DNA from: Hyphomicrobiales bacterium
GTDB taxonomy: Bacteria; Pseudomonadota; Alphaproteobacteria; Rhizobiales; Aestuariivirgaceae
Direction of reading: 5' to 3'
DNA: 64,000 nucleotides
Assembly (NCBI GenBank): GCA_025363755.1
Contig: JANYLQ010000001.1
Coordinates: 1-64,000 of the forward strand
How positions within the stretch are numbered: the stretch's first letter is position 1; every line of letters begins with the position of its first letter. The translations under genes were made by a program, and so were the position numbers. Under the pieces are notes generated by a model, which worked only from the letters and a program-made list of their open reading frames with translations, did no database searches and was not told the DNA's origin. This document shows positions 25,302 to 34,426 of the stretch, in pieces.

Positions 25302-27101
25302 ATGAATGCGATTTTTCCATCTTTGAAAGGCCAGTTGCCTGCCATTTCCCAGCAAATATGGGAGATGAAATATCGCTTGAACGCTACTGAGGTTTCTTTG
25401 GAATCAAGCTTTCATCGTGTTGCTGAGGCCGTTGCTGCTGCTGAAAGACTTGAACTTCGCGAAAGCTATTCAAAACAATTCTTCGAACTGATGGCCGATC
25501 TGCGCTTTCTCCCCGCAGGCCGGATTTTGGCTGGTGCTGGCACGGGCCGCGCGGTGACACTATTCAATTGCTTTGTGATGAACAAAATCGCTGACTCGAT
25601 CCCGGGCATTTTCAATGGTCTGAATGAAGCCGCTCAAACCTTGCAACAAGGCGGCGGCATCGGTCATGATTTTTCAACACTCAGGCCCAAAGGCGCTTTG
25701 GTGCATGGTGTGGGCGCTGATGCGTCAGGCCCATTGAGCTTCATGGATGTGTGGGATTCGATGTGCCGCACCATCATGTCTGCTGGGGCCAGACGGGGTG
25801 CCATGATGGGAACCCTGCGCTGCGATCATCCTGATATTGAGGACTTCATCGAAGCCAAGCGAGACAAAACCAAACTGCGCAATTTCAATCTTTCAGTTTT
25901 GGTGACGGATGCATTTATGGCCGCTGTAAAAAGTGGCGCTGACTGGCCGCTGATTTTTGATGGTGTAGTTTACCAAGTAATTTCGGCGCGCAGCCTGTGG
26001 CAAAAAATTATGCGGGCCACTTATGATTGCGCTGAACCCGGCGTTATTTTCATTGACCGCATCAACGCCAAAAATCCATTGACTTATTGTGAAACCATTT
26101 CCTGTACCAATCCATGCGGTGAACAACCTTTGCCAGCTTATGGCGCATGTTTGTTAGGCTCGCTTAATTTGACCAAGTTCGTAACCGCGCCATTTGAGGA
26201 TGATGCTTCAATTAATTTTGAGACATTGCATAGCGCAACGCTTCTGGCCATTCGGTTTTTGGATAATGTGATTGATGTTTCAAACTATCCTTTGCCACAA
26301 CAGAAAGCCGAAGCCTTAAACAAGCGTCGCTTGGGGCTGGGTGTGACTGGCTTGGCCGACGCGCTATTAATGTGCGGGCTGCAATATGGCTCGGTCAAGT
26401 CAGCTGAACTTGCGGCTTTATGCTTGAAGACAATTCGTGACGCGGCTCTAGAGTCGAGCACAACACTAGCCAAGGAGAAGGGCAGCTTTCCTTTGTTCAA
26501 TGCCAATGATTATCTGGCGACCGAATATGCGCAGAGTTTGAGCAGCAAGCAGCGCGAAATGATCAGAGCTAATGGTTTGCGCAATGGCCTGTTGACTTCG
26601 ATTGCGCCAACCGGAACAATTTCACTTCTGGCAGGCAATGTCTCGAGTGGCATCGAACCAATTTTCAATGCGGGCTATGAACGCAACATCACAAATCCCG
26701 ATGGCAGCCACCGCACGGAGTTGTTGGAAGATTATGCGGTAGCTCTATGGCGCTCGAGGTCTCAAGGATTGCCACCTGCGTTCGTCACTGTCGATGATTT
26801 GAACCCGGTTGATCATTTGAGCATGGCAGCAGCCGTTCAACCTTTTGTCGACAGCTCCATTTCCAAAACTGTCAATGTGCCCGAGATGATCGATTTTCAA
26901 AGTTTCACGTCGGTTTATGAACAGGCCTATGCCTTGGGCCTAAAGGGCTGCACCACATTCAGGCCCAATGACATCACAGGATCAATTTTGAAATCACCGA
27001 CACAAGCAAAGGAACTCTGCCCATCTTGTGGAAGCGATAATCTGGTGGCCAAAGAAGGCTGCAAATCCTGCACCAATTGCGGATTTGCGCTGTGCGGCTG
27101 A
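25302..27101 (+). CDS. nrdJ: Adenosylcobalamin-dependent (class II) ribonucleotide reductase, short form
   Basis: A 599-residue reductase from ATG 25302; an upstream in-frame ATG at 25269 adds 11 hydrophobic residues and is less likely. Landmarks are LFNCFVMNKI (C90 of the substrate-reducing pair), GGGIGHDFSTLRP, SAGARRGAMMGTLRCDHPDIEDFI, NPCGEQPLPAYGACLLGSLNL and APTGTISLLAGNVSSGIEP. The C-terminal tail CPSCGSDNLVAKEGCKSCTN followed by CGFALCG supplies redox or zinc cysteines. Class II enzymes make deoxynucleotides with or without oxygen. It is shorter than the 1200-residue NrdJ of many Hyphomicrobiales. No B12 riboswitch is visible in the short leader. The adenosyltransferase at 9.6 kb would feed its cofactor. 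Confidence 0.95.
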   Translation: MNAIFPSLKGQLPAISQQIWEMKYRLNATEVSLESSFHRVAEAVAAAERLELRESYSKQFFELMADLRFLPAGRILAGAGTGRAVTLFNCFVMNKIADSIPGIFNGLNEAAQTLQQGGGIGHDFSTLRPKGALVHGVGADASGPLSFMDVWDSMCRTIMSAGARRGAMMGTLRCDHPDIEDFIEAKRDKTKLRNFNLSVLVTDAFMAAVKSGADWPLIFDGVVYQVISARSLWQKIMRATYDCAEPGVIFIDRINAKNPLTYCETISCTNPCGEQPLPAYGACLLGSLNLTKFVTAPFEDDASINFETLHSATLLAIRFLDNVIDVSNYPLPQQKAEALNKRRLGLGVTGLADALLMCGLQYGSVKSAELAALCLKTIRDAALESSTTLAKEKGSFPLFNANDYLATEYAQSLSSKQREMIRANGLRNGLLTSIAPTGTISLLAGNVSSGIEPIFNAGYERNITNPDGSHRTELLEDYAVALWRSRSQGLPPAFVTVDDLNPVDHLSMAAAVQPFVDSSISKTVNVPEMIDFQSFTSVYEQAYALGLKGCTTFRPNDITGSILKSPTQAKELCPSCGSDNLVAKEGCKSCTNCGFALCG

Positions 27102-27145
27102 AATAGGGCTTGACTTATTTATAGTTTTGTTCCATATTTGTTCTC

Positions 27146-27556
27146 ATGCAAATACATGGCACCCCAATCACCCTGACTTCCCCTCAAGACGCCGATATGG
27201 CCGACCGTTTCTGGTATTGGCAAGGCACGTCGGGACGAAAATATATTCACTCAGTCTATAGCCTGGATTGCTGCCCGCCTCTGCCGGGTGCGGTTTATGT
27301 CGGCGTTAAACGCGCTGGCCACTTGCGCATCGCCGTCACCGTCGGGCGCTTTACGCCTTTCTGGGATAAGACCTTGCCGGAAAAAGATACGGCCCGTTTA
27401 CAGCGCTTGGGCGTAGATGAGGTTCATGTGCATTTGTTGGCGCGGGGGTCTGAGGCGGCAGATGGCATTATGAAAGATTTGAGCTCAGCTTTGAGTGAGA
27501 CACGTGTTCCACAAGGTTTGAACGAAACCACGTCAGCTTGGGTTCGCGCTGCTTGA
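27146..27556 (+). CDS. Conserved hypothetical protein after nrdJ
   Basis: A 136-residue soluble protein of unrecognised family. It starts MQIHGTPITLTSPQDADMADRFWYWQGTSGRKYIHSVY and contains LDCCPPLPGAVYVGVKRAGHLRIAVTVGRF and VDEVHVHLLARGSEAADGIMKDL. The pattern of beta strands with a His-x-His-x-Leu core and two adjacent cysteines could bind a small ligand, but no catalytic motif is clear. It lies 44 bases after nrdJ in the same direction, so a role near deoxynucleotide synthesis is possible, and is only inferred. Its end overlaps the convergent ChaC gene by 24 bases. Confidence 0.7.
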   Translation: MQIHGTPITLTSPQDADMADRFWYWQGTSGRKYIHSVYSLDCCPPLPGAVYVGVKRAGHLRIAVTVGRFTPFWDKTLPEKDTARLQRLGVDEVHVHLLARGSEAADGIMKDLSSALSETRVPQGLNETTSAWVRAA

Positions 27557-28084
27557 GTTTGGCAAATGCGCAATAATGTCTTCAAGCTCAGCCTCGTGAA
27601 TGCCAAGTCCACGCAGATGCGCAACGGTGTTTAAAATATAATCGACACAGCTTCCGGCCAACCCGTGACCTTGCTTCACTATTGAAAGAGTTTTTGCAAT
27701 GGGTTGAGGTGCAAAAAATTGTGTGTGGTCATGGTTCACAACATAAGTAACGGCCTGAACAGTTTTTAATTGATCAACCTGCTGAACAGATTTGACAACT
27801 TCACGGTAAGCTTCGCTCACTAATTCTCGCTTTCGGATATAAGCCAAAACGTCCGGCCATTTTACTGGCTCCACCTCAAAGAGCACACCCACACAACTCC
27901 CACCAATATCCAAGCCTAAAACCAACCCAGGCTTTTCAGGCGTACCACGATAATGATGCGAAATAATACTAAGGCGGCGATGGTATCCAACAATTTTTCC
28001 AAGCTCAGAATTCACATACTCAAAATCTGGCCGCCACATTAATGAACCATAGGCAAAAATATGATGGCAATCCTCCGGCTTCAT
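27533..28084 (-). CDS. chaC: Gamma-glutamylcyclotransferase, ChaC type
   Basis: A 183-residue enzyme that breaks glutathione into 5-oxoproline and cysteinylglycine in the cytosol. The gamma-glutamyl-binding loop FAYGSLMWRPDFEY is near 10-23, followed by GYHRRLSIISHHYRGTPEKPGLVLGLD, which is typical of ChaC/ChaC2. The C-terminal half carries SEAYREV and the stop is 4 bases inside the next gene's start in the same operon order. Glutathione use is also suggested by gloB 4 kb away. Confidence 0.93.
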   Translation of the reverse strand: MKPEDCHHIFAYGSLMWRPDFEYVNSELGKIVGYHRRLSIISHHYRGTPEKPGLVLGLDIGGSCVGVLFEVEPVKWPDVLAYIRKRELVSEAYREVVKSVQQVDQLKTVQAVTYVVNHDHTQFFAPQPIAKTLSIVKQGHGLAGSCVDYILNTVAHLRGLGIHEAELEDIIAHLPNSSSANPS

Positions 28085-29001
28085 TTCTTTGTGGGCACGC
28101 GTCCAAAATTAGGCGCTGCGGTGTCTTGACCTGCTGCAATGATATTGCGCCGCGCTTCTCTGGCCCGCGTAAAGAGATTAAACAATGTCTCACCATCGCC
28201 CCAGCGCACAGCTCGCTGCAATACCGCAAGCTCCTCCGTAAAACGCCCCAGCATTTCAAGAACGGCGTCTTTGTTATTCAAAAATACATCACGCCACATC
28301 GTGGGGTCTGATGCCGCAATACGCGTGAAGTCACGAAAGCCGCTGGCCGAATATTTAATCACCTCTGTGTCTGTCACACTTTCAAGATCAGAGGCTGTAG
28401 CAACAGTCGTGTAAGCGATGAGATGCGGCAAATGGCTAGTAATTGCCAAAACCAGATCATGGTGATCAGCCGTCATCAATTCTGTCATCGATCCACACGC
28501 CTGCCAGAAAGATTCGAGCTTTGCAGTGGCCAAAGGATCGCCGCCTTCAAGGGGGGTTAATATGCACCAACGATTTTCAAAAAGCTCTGCAAAGCCAGAG
28601 CGCGGGCCAGATTGTTCCGTTCCAGCAATTGGATGACCAGGAATAAAATGAACTCCATTGGGAACGTGAGGGCGGCAGTCACGCACAATCGCACCCTTAA
28701 CTGAACCCACATCGGTAAGTATTGCGCCTTGCATCAGATACGAGCCAATTTCGGCAGCAAGTGAGCCACATGCCCCAACAGGCACACACATGATCACCAG
28801 ATCGGCACCCTGCACAGCTTCGCTAGCCGTTGCATAAATTGAATCAACCAATCCGATTTCCAAAGCAACTCTGCGCGTCTCTTCACTTTTAGCATGGCCG
28901 ACAATAGTTTTGGCTAAACCCTTTTGGCGCATGACATGGCAGAGCGATGACCCGATAAGGCCAATGCCTAAAACCGCCACTTTTTCAAACATAAAACTCA
29001 T
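28081..29001 (-). CDS. tyrC: Prephenate/arogenate dehydrogenase
   Basis: A 306-residue NAD(P) enzyme of tyrosine synthesis. The nucleotide fold is [21 protein letters not shown] near 8-28, followed by [32 protein letters not shown], and the [27 protein letters not shown] block with catalytic His. The helical C-terminal domain has [19 protein letters not shown] and [21 protein letters not shown], the family hallmark. Whether it prefers prephenate or arogenate cannot be told. It overlaps hisC by 4 bases and chaC by 4 bases. Confidence 0.95.
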   Translation of the reverse strand: MSFMFEKVAVLGIGLIGSSLCHVMRQKGLAKTIVGHAKSEETRRVALEIGLVDSIYATASEAVQGADLVIMCVPVGACGSLAAEIGSYLMQGAILTDVGSVKGAIVRDCRPHVPNGVHFIPGHPIAGTEQSGPRSGFAELFENRWCILTPLEGGDPLATAKLESFWQACGSMTELMTADHHDLVLAITSHLPHLIAYTTVATASDLESVTDTEVIKYSASGFRDFTRIAASDPTMWRDVFLNNKDAVLEMLGRFTEELAVLQRAVRWGDGETLFNLFTRAREARRNIIAAGQDTAAPNFGRVPTKK

Positions 29002-30092
29002 TTCATAAATTCCGTCAGAGCAGAAATAAAGGCGTAATTGGCTTCTTCAGATCCAATTGAAACGCGTAACGCTTTTGGCAAACCATATGAATCAACCCGA
29101 CGCACAATGATGCCCCGCGTCATCAAATGCGCATCCGCCGCCACCGCCTTTTCAGCCGAAGCAAAATGAATGAGTACAAAATTGCCAACGCTCGGCGTAA
29201 CCTCAAGCCCCAGCTTGCGCACTTCAACTGAAACCCACTCCAACCATTTCGTGTTATACGCAATGGCCTGTTCAATAAACCCAACATCTTCCATCGCCGC
29301 AGTGCCTGCTGCAATCGCAGGCGTGCTAACGTTGAACGGACCACGAATGCGGTTGAGCACATCAGCAACATTAGGCGGGCAATAAGCCCAACCAATGCGC
29401 ACACCGGCAAGCCCGAATATTTTCGAGAATGTCCGTGTCATCACGACGTTGGTATTATTCTCAACCAACCCAACACCCGCATCATAATCATTGTTCAAAA
29501 CATATTCGGCATAAGCCGCGTCAAGAATGAGCAATACGGTCGAAGGCAATCCAGCATGCAAACGCTTCACTTCGGCATAAGACAGATACGTGCCCGTCGG
29601 ATTGTTGGGATTAGCCAAAAATACGATCTTCGTTGCAGGGGTCACCCGCGTTAGGATTTCACCAACATCAGCAACAAAGTTCTTCTCAGGTGCAATAACT
29701 GCCGTAGCACCATTCGTCGCAATGGCTATTGGATAAACCAAAAAACCAAATTGCGAATAAATCGCTTCGTCGCCTACTCCTAAGTAAGCATGAGCTAGCA
29801 TTTGCAACAACTCATCTGAGCCAGTGCCACCACAGACAATATTGGCAGCATTCAAACCATAACGTTTGGCAATCGCATCGCGTAACTTTGCGGCACTGGG
29901 ATCAGGATAGAGCGCCAAATTCTGCGAGACCGCATCTTGATAGGCGGCAATTGCTTTTGGGCTCGGCCCCATGGGAGATTCGTTTGATGAAAGCTTGTAA
30001 GTCTTTCCCGTCTTTGCCCCAGATTTGCCGGGCACATAAGCATGGATACCAAGAATCCCCGGTTTTGGTCCCGGCCCCGCAAGAACTGACAT
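28998..30092 (-). CDS. hisC: Histidinol-phosphate / aromatic aminotransferase
   Basis: A 364-residue class I/II PLP aminotransferase of the HisC branch. It begins [37 protein letters not shown] and shows [49 protein letters not shown] and the PLP-lysine motif [19 protein letters not shown]. Lying between chorismate mutase and tyrC, it probably transaminates both histidinol phosphate and aromatic keto acids. It touches the upstream chorismate mutase gene by a single base (TAATG). Confidence 0.96.
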   Translation of the reverse strand: MSVLAGPGPKPGILGIHAYVPGKSGAKTGKTYKLSSNESPMGPSPKAIAAYQDAVSQNLALYPDPSAAKLRDAIAKRYGLNAANIVCGGTGSDELLQMLAHAYLGVGDEAIYSQFGFLVYPIAIATNGATAVIAPEKNFVADVGEILTRVTPATKIVFLANPNNPTGTYLSYAEVKRLHAGLPSTVLLILDAAYAEYVLNNDYDAGVGLVENNTNVVMTRTFSKIFGLAGVRIGWAYCPPNVADVLNRIRGPFNVSTPAIAAGTAAMEDVGFIEQAIAYNTKWLEWVSVEVRKLGLEVTPSVGNFVLIHFASAEKAVAADAHLMTRGIIVRRVDSYGLPKALRVSIGSEEANYAFISALTEFMK

Positions 30093-30901
30093 TATGCGTC
30101 CACCTGAATGGCGCTACTGTAATGACCGGCGATCTTCAGCTTGAGCGACGCATTCGAGCGCATCAAACCCACCATCGGCCCTTCATGCTCGGTCAAATAG
30201 CCGGGCAGGCATGAAAGCCTTAAATTTCCAATCTTACTTTGCCAAATCGGTTGTGGCGTAAAATCACGTGGCAGCTTGCCTTCGGAAATCACCAACGTCT
30301 CGTCATCGCCGCTCGCTTCCACTGGCGCTTGACCGATGAGCAGAAGTTTCGGCAATTCGTCTTCCTTCAAAACAGGTAAAGCCGCCATCACCTGCGCCTT
30401 GCCGCCATGACCCGCCGCAAAAGCCTCAACCCATGGCTGCTCGGTTTCAACAACACAAATATCACCAGGTACGGAATCAATCTGCATTAATGCTTGCGCC
30501 TCATCACGGTATTCTTCGACATTGATGGCCCCAAAATAATCCCGCAGGCGCAAACGGTGCGCGATATTGGCATTCAAGTGCTTGCTGACATGCAAAGTAA
30601 TTGGCGCTTGCCGTAAACTGGAATCGCTGATGATAGCTCGCCAAATGCGCAAAATCAGCTCAGGCGAAACGTCGGTTTCCCGAGAGCGCGCCAGCAGCCG
30701 CCGCATAATGGCAGCTTCCCGTGTTGGCCGCAAAGGCGAGGCATAAACCTGAATTTCACTTTGTTTAGCGCGTTTGACTTGACCTGTTATGTCGACCCGC
30801 TTGGCCAGAAGTCCCAGAATCCGGTCGTCAATCTCATCCAGCGCCTTACGCGCCTCTCCCAAACTTGGGGTCGATGTTAAAATGGGGTTTTCAGTGTTCA
30901 T
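30092..30901 (-). CDS. Chorismate mutase (AroQ type) with a divergent C-terminal region
   Basis: A 269-residue protein. Residues about 12-95 form an AroQ mutase domain ([30 protein letters not shown], then [19 protein letters not shown] and [15 protein letters not shown]-like helix), which turns chorismate into prephenate. The C-terminal 170 residues lie where PheA would carry a prephenate dehydratase, but the usual Thr-Arg-Phe signature is absent. The segment [26 protein letters not shown] has an ACT-like look, so this part may be a regulatory remnant. It heads a CM-hisC-tyrC(-chaC) operon, typical of Hyphomicrobiales. Confidence 0.9.
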   Translation of the reverse strand: MNTENPILTSTPSLGEARKALDEIDDRILGLLAKRVDITGQVKRAKQSEIQVYASPLRPTREAAIMRRLLARSRETDVSPELILRIWRAIISDSSLRQAPITLHVSKHLNANIAHRLRLRDYFGAINVEEYRDEAQALMQIDSVPGDICVVETEQPWVEAFAAGHGGKAQVMAALPVLKEDELPKLLLIGQAPVEASGDDETLVISEGKLPRDFTPQPIWQSKIGNLRLSCLPGYLTEHEGPMVGLMRSNASLKLKIAGHYSSAIQVDA

Positions 30902-30972
30902 AAGGTGGGTCCAAAGCTTTTGTCAGGCCGTCGTAAAGCTTCATAAGGAATAGACGGGAGAAATGCAAAGCG

Positions 30973-31722
30973 CTATGAATTTTCGCGCTGGCTACGCGAA
31001 TGCTGTGGGGCAGGTAAAAAGGCTGGCTTGAACCGTGGCAAAACGCGCCTCACTTTGCGACCAGGCGCATAGGCATAAACCTGTTTTTGCGCCTCAATAA
31101 TCAATGCGCCAGAAATGCTTCGTAAAGCCGCAGCCCCACCAAGCTTTTCAAGACCTCGGGCAAAGGCGGAACCTGCAAATCTTTTGGACGGCGGCATGAC
31201 CAAAGCATATTCAAACCGTGTGATTGAAAACTGGGCTGTTCGGAGCAGCCCTTGCAATTGCATCCGTGAAAAGGGTTGGCCATGACCAAAAGGCGATATA
31301 TCACGCATTGCCCAAAGACTGCTGCGATTAGGCACGATTAAAAGCAATTTACCCTGAGGCGTTAAAACTCGCCACACCTCTTGCAGCAACTCATCCGGGC
31401 TATCGGTAAATTCAAGGCAGTGGACGAGCAGAGCCACGTCAACCGCGTTGTCTCCCAACGGCAAATCAAGCTCGTCCACCAAAGCCGACGCCACCAGTCC
31501 TTGTTCTGGCCAATGAATCACCCCGCGCCTTGCCGGCATCATGGCAATTTGGCGAATTAAGTTTTCGGTAAGCGGTTTTAAAAAAGGGGTTGCATAGCCC
31601 AAGCCCAGAAGTGTGGCATGCGGATCCTGTGGCAAATGTCCCGAAAGCTTGGCCGCAATCAAACGCTGGGTGGCTTTTCCCAGCGCAGTGGCATAGTATT
31701 CGCGAAGATCAACAACATCCAT
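30973..31722 (-). CDS. Class I SAM-dependent methyltransferase
   Basis: A protein of 249 residues from ATG 31722. It matches a methyltransferase-11 fold, although motif I is degenerate: TLLGLGYATPFLKPLTENL takes the place of the usual E/D-x-G-x-G-x-G. Further on are LPLGDNAVDVALLVHCLEFTDSPDELLQEVWRVLTPQGKLLLIVPN and the SPFGHGQPFSRMQLQGLLRTAQF tail, which are good methyltransferase landmarks. The C-terminal end is basic and proline-rich. Substrate unknown. This gene is divergent from gloB, and the same pair occurs in other alphaproteobacteria. The longer TTG start at 31743 is an alternative. Confidence 0.85.
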   Translation of the reverse strand: MDVVDLREYYATALGKATQRLIAAKLSGHLPQDPHATLLGLGYATPFLKPLTENLIRQIAMMPARRGVIHWPEQGLVASALVDELDLPLGDNAVDVALLVHCLEFTDSPDELLQEVWRVLTPQGKLLLIVPNRSSLWAMRDISPFGHGQPFSRMQLQGLLRTAQFSITRFEYALVMPPSKRFAGSAFARGLEKLGGAAALRSISGALIIEAQKQVYAYAPGRKVRRVLPRFKPAFLPAPQHSRSQRENS

Positions 31723-31784
31723 AAGTGCAGTCTTTAGCGCCAAATGCGCTCTTGGTCACTCAAAGCTTTAAATAGGGTTTCTAA

Positions 31785-32558
31785 ATGTCTCATATCGATA
31801 TGCGTCAGTTTATGTGTTTGGAAGATAATTATGGGGTAATCATTCACGACAGTGTGACCGGAGCCACCGCTTCGATTGATGCGCCCGATGCGGACGCTGT
31901 TGAAAAGCAGCTGAAGAAATTTGGCCGCCAGCTCACCCATATATTTACAACCCATCACCATGCCGACCATGTGCAAGGCAACGCACAATTGAAAGAACAT
32001 TATGGCTGCAAGATTATTGGCCCAAAAGCCGAGGCGGATAAAATTCCGGGTATCGACATTCAAGTGTCCGGCGGTGAGAAGTTCATGTGGTCAAACCGTG
32101 AGATTTTTGTCCATGATTGCCCAGGCCATACACTTGGTCATATCGCATTCAGCATTCCCGGAGAGTTCTCACTTTTTGCAGGCGACACATTGTTTTCCGT
32201 GGGTTGTGGACGTGTAATCGAAGGCACATTGGAGCAGATGTTCCACTCAGTGAATCAGTTCAAAACGCTTTCAACCAGCACCTATGTCTATTGCGGCCAT
32301 GAATATACCGAGGCCAATGTGAAATTTGCTTTGACCATAGAGCCTGAAAACAAAGCATTGCAAAATCGCTTTCATGCTGTAGCTGCAATGCGCGCGCGTG
32401 GCGAGATGACCTGCCCCACCACGATTGGTGAGGAACTCAAAACCAATCCCTACTTGCGTTGCGACAGCCCGGAAATTCGTAAAAATCTCGGAATGGAAAC
32501 AGCAACTGACGCGGAAGTCTTTGCTGAAATTCGAACGCGCAAAAATAACTTCAAATAG
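31785..32558 (+). CDS. gloB: Hydroxyacylglutathione hydrolase (glyoxalase II)
   Basis: A 257-residue metallo-beta-lactamase-fold enzyme. The binuclear metal motif THHHADH is at 56-62, with the later ligands in HDCPGHTLGHIAF, FAGDTLFSVGCGRV, and YVYCGHEYTEANVKFAL, the C-terminal glutathione-binding helix. It hydrolyses S-lactoylglutathione to lactate and glutathione in methylglyoxal detoxification. Normal length. It overlaps the convergent EamA gene by 8 bases. Confidence 0.97.
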   Translation: MSHIDMRQFMCLEDNYGVIIHDSVTGATASIDAPDADAVEKQLKKFGRQLTHIFTTHHHADHVQGNAQLKEHYGCKIIGPKAEADKIPGIDIQVSGGEKFMWSNREIFVHDCPGHTLGHIAFSIPGEFSLFAGDTLFSVGCGRVIEGTLEQMFHSVNQFKTLSTSTYVYCGHEYTEANVKFALTIEPENKALQNRFHAVAAMRARGEMTCPTTIGEELKTNPYLRCDSPEIRKNLGMETATDAEVFAEIRTRKNNFK

Positions 32559-33447
32559 TTTTTTTGAAAATCATATCTTTGGCTGCAATAGTGGCACCTG
32601 TCGTAATCAGCAGGCAGCCAATGGCAATCGACCAATGATAAGCAGCAAGGCCTGATCCGATAAGCACCACTGTTGAAAGCAATGGCGCCGCATAAGAACT
32701 CACTCCGAGAATCATGCGGTCGCCATGCTTCATGCCATAGTCCCAAGCGTAAAACGCAAGCCCCATGGGCAATAGGCCAAGACTGAGCACCGCAAACCAC
32801 TGCGAATAACTTAAGCTCCAAAGTGTGGGCTCAATGGCAAAATGGGCGACACCCGAAAGTGCAGAACACGCAAAACAAAACCCAGCAACAATATCACTTG
32901 GCACTGTGCCGTATTTTCGGATGAGCACCGAAAATCCTGCCCACATGATTGCATAAGGAATGGCAATGATGTGACCAAGCTGCAATCCACCTGAAAGCAA
33001 ACCGAGTTGTCCTTTGCTGATGACAATGAAAGCCCCCGCAACACCGAGGGCTACGCCCAAAATATGATACCACTTCAATTTTTCGCCCGGTGCAAAGGCT
33101 GAAAACACTACGATCAACAACGGCCAGGTGTAGGCAATGAGGCTCACTTCAACAGCAGGTGCATTGCGGATGGCGATAAAATATAGAAGATGGCAGCCAA
33201 ACAGTGCCCCCACATTGAGCGCCCACACCTGCCATTTTTGACCAAATAAAACCAAGTAAGTACGCGGACGAAATGGCCAACTGGCCACACCTACGAGGCC
33301 TCCAATAAAAAAACTCATGGCATTCAATTGCAGAGGTGGAATGGCTTCGGCACTCTTTGATAAATACGCCAAAAAGCCCCACATGATGACAGCGGCAAAG
33401 CCGATGAGTGTCGCTTGGGCCTTATTCAAGTCTCGTCTCGCGACCAT
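32551..33447 (-). CDS. EamA/DMT family transporter (second of a tandem pair)
   Basis: A 298-residue carrier with ten hydrophobic helices in two EamA repeats. The opening KAQATLIGFAAVIMWGFLAYLSKSAEAIPPLQLNAMSFFIGGLVG and the loop WPLLIVVFSAFAPGEKLKWYHILGVALGVAGAFIVIS are typical for exporters of the YddG/RhaT-like branch, which often move aromatic amino acids or drugs. Substrate unknown. It overlaps the preceding EamA gene by 26 bases in the same direction, so a coupled pair is likely. Confidence 0.9.
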   Translation of the reverse strand: MVARRDLNKAQATLIGFAAVIMWGFLAYLSKSAEAIPPLQLNAMSFFIGGLVGVASWPFRPRTYLVLFGQKWQVWALNVGALFGCHLLYFIAIRNAPAVEVSLIAYTWPLLIVVFSAFAPGEKLKWYHILGVALGVAGAFIVISKGQLGLLSGGLQLGHIIAIPYAIMWAGFSVLIRKYGTVPSDIVAGFCFACSALSGVAHFAIEPTLWSLSYSQWFAVLSLGLLPMGLAFYAWDYGMKHGDRMILGVSSYAAPLLSTVVLIGSGLAAYHWSIAIGCLLITTGATIAAKDMIFKKTI

Positions 33448-34333
33448 TCAGCCATGTTTGGCCGCCAACACTGAGAAGAACAGCAACCAAAATTATGGCG
33501 CCACCAACAACGGACGAACGATCAGGCACCTCCCCAACAAAAAGCCAAGACCAAAATGGATTTATGATTGCATCCATCATTGCGAGTAGCGCCAGCGTTA
33601 CACCCTGGACAGTTTTTGCTCCGAGACCATAAAACACCAAAGGAATTGCCAACTGGATAGGCCCCATAAGCATCAATAAGCCGAATGATCTAAAGTCGAT
33701 TGTAAAAGCACTTGCTGTTCCCCCCTGCCAATGGCTGACGAACCCCGCTACCAAAAACGATAACACCCCACCAACGCAAATGGCCGGCATCATGTCATAG
33801 TCGCGGTAACGCCGAAGCAATAAAGTTTGCGCTGCGAATGTAAAGGGCACACCAAAACAAAGTGCCAAGCCTCCCAGATGGCCAGATTGAAAACCATTCC
33901 AACCAATCACCAGCGTTCCAGCAATGGCAATAATCGCCGCTAGCCAAGCAAACAAGTTTGGTTTTTCGCCGGTAATCGCCTTCGAGAGAAGCCCGGCAAA
34001 AAGTGGTGAAGTAGCTCCAATAACAGAAACAGTCGCGGTGGGCACGAGAGTGAGTGAGGTCACATAAAATGTCGTTCCAGCAGCAAAACACAAAGCCGAC
34101 CAGAACATCGCCCATCCCGGGATACTGCCAAAAATCTTTCCGGTCTCAGGCCCATACCGCAATACCGAATAGCAGAGCAGCGCTACGGCCATCCAAAAGC
34201 CACGCCAGCAATTAATCTGCCAGCCGGAAAGCCCGGGCATCAAGCGCACAAACAGACCAGACAAGCTCCAACCGAAATTGGCGATCAGCACATATAAAAC
34301 GCCAACCCCAAAACCTTGTCTGCCTGTCGTCAT
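33422..34333 (-). CDS. EamA/DMT family transporter (first of a tandem pair)
   Basis: A protein of 303 residues from ATG 34333, with ten hydrophobic helices and the EamA loop ATVSVIGATSPLFAGLLSKAITGEKPNLFAWLAAIIAIAGTLVIG. The second repeat holds ALLAMMDAIINPFWSWLFVGEVPDRSSVVGGAIILVAVL. It is a paralogue of the gene that follows but has a different sequence, so the pair could be two half-related exporters or a hetero-complex. A TTG start 18 bases upstream is possible. Confidence 0.9.
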   Translation of the reverse strand: MTTGRQGFGVGVLYVLIANFGWSLSGLFVRLMPGLSGWQINCWRGFWMAVALLCYSVLRYGPETGKIFGSIPGWAMFWSALCFAAGTTFYVTSLTLVPTATVSVIGATSPLFAGLLSKAITGEKPNLFAWLAAIIAIAGTLVIGWNGFQSGHLGGLALCFGVPFTFAAQTLLLRRYRDYDMMPAICVGGVLSFLVAGFVSHWQGGTASAFTIDFRSFGLLMLMGPIQLAIPLVFYGLGAKTVQGVTLALLAMMDAIINPFWSWLFVGEVPDRSSVVGGAIILVAVLLSVGGQTWLNGRETRLE

Positions 34334-34426
34334 AATCGCTCCGAATCGCAATGACTCTAGCTAAAGCAAATTTTCCTGCAAGGCGAGTTACGCCTTATCT
34401 TCAACCTTAAATAGATTTTGAACAAA

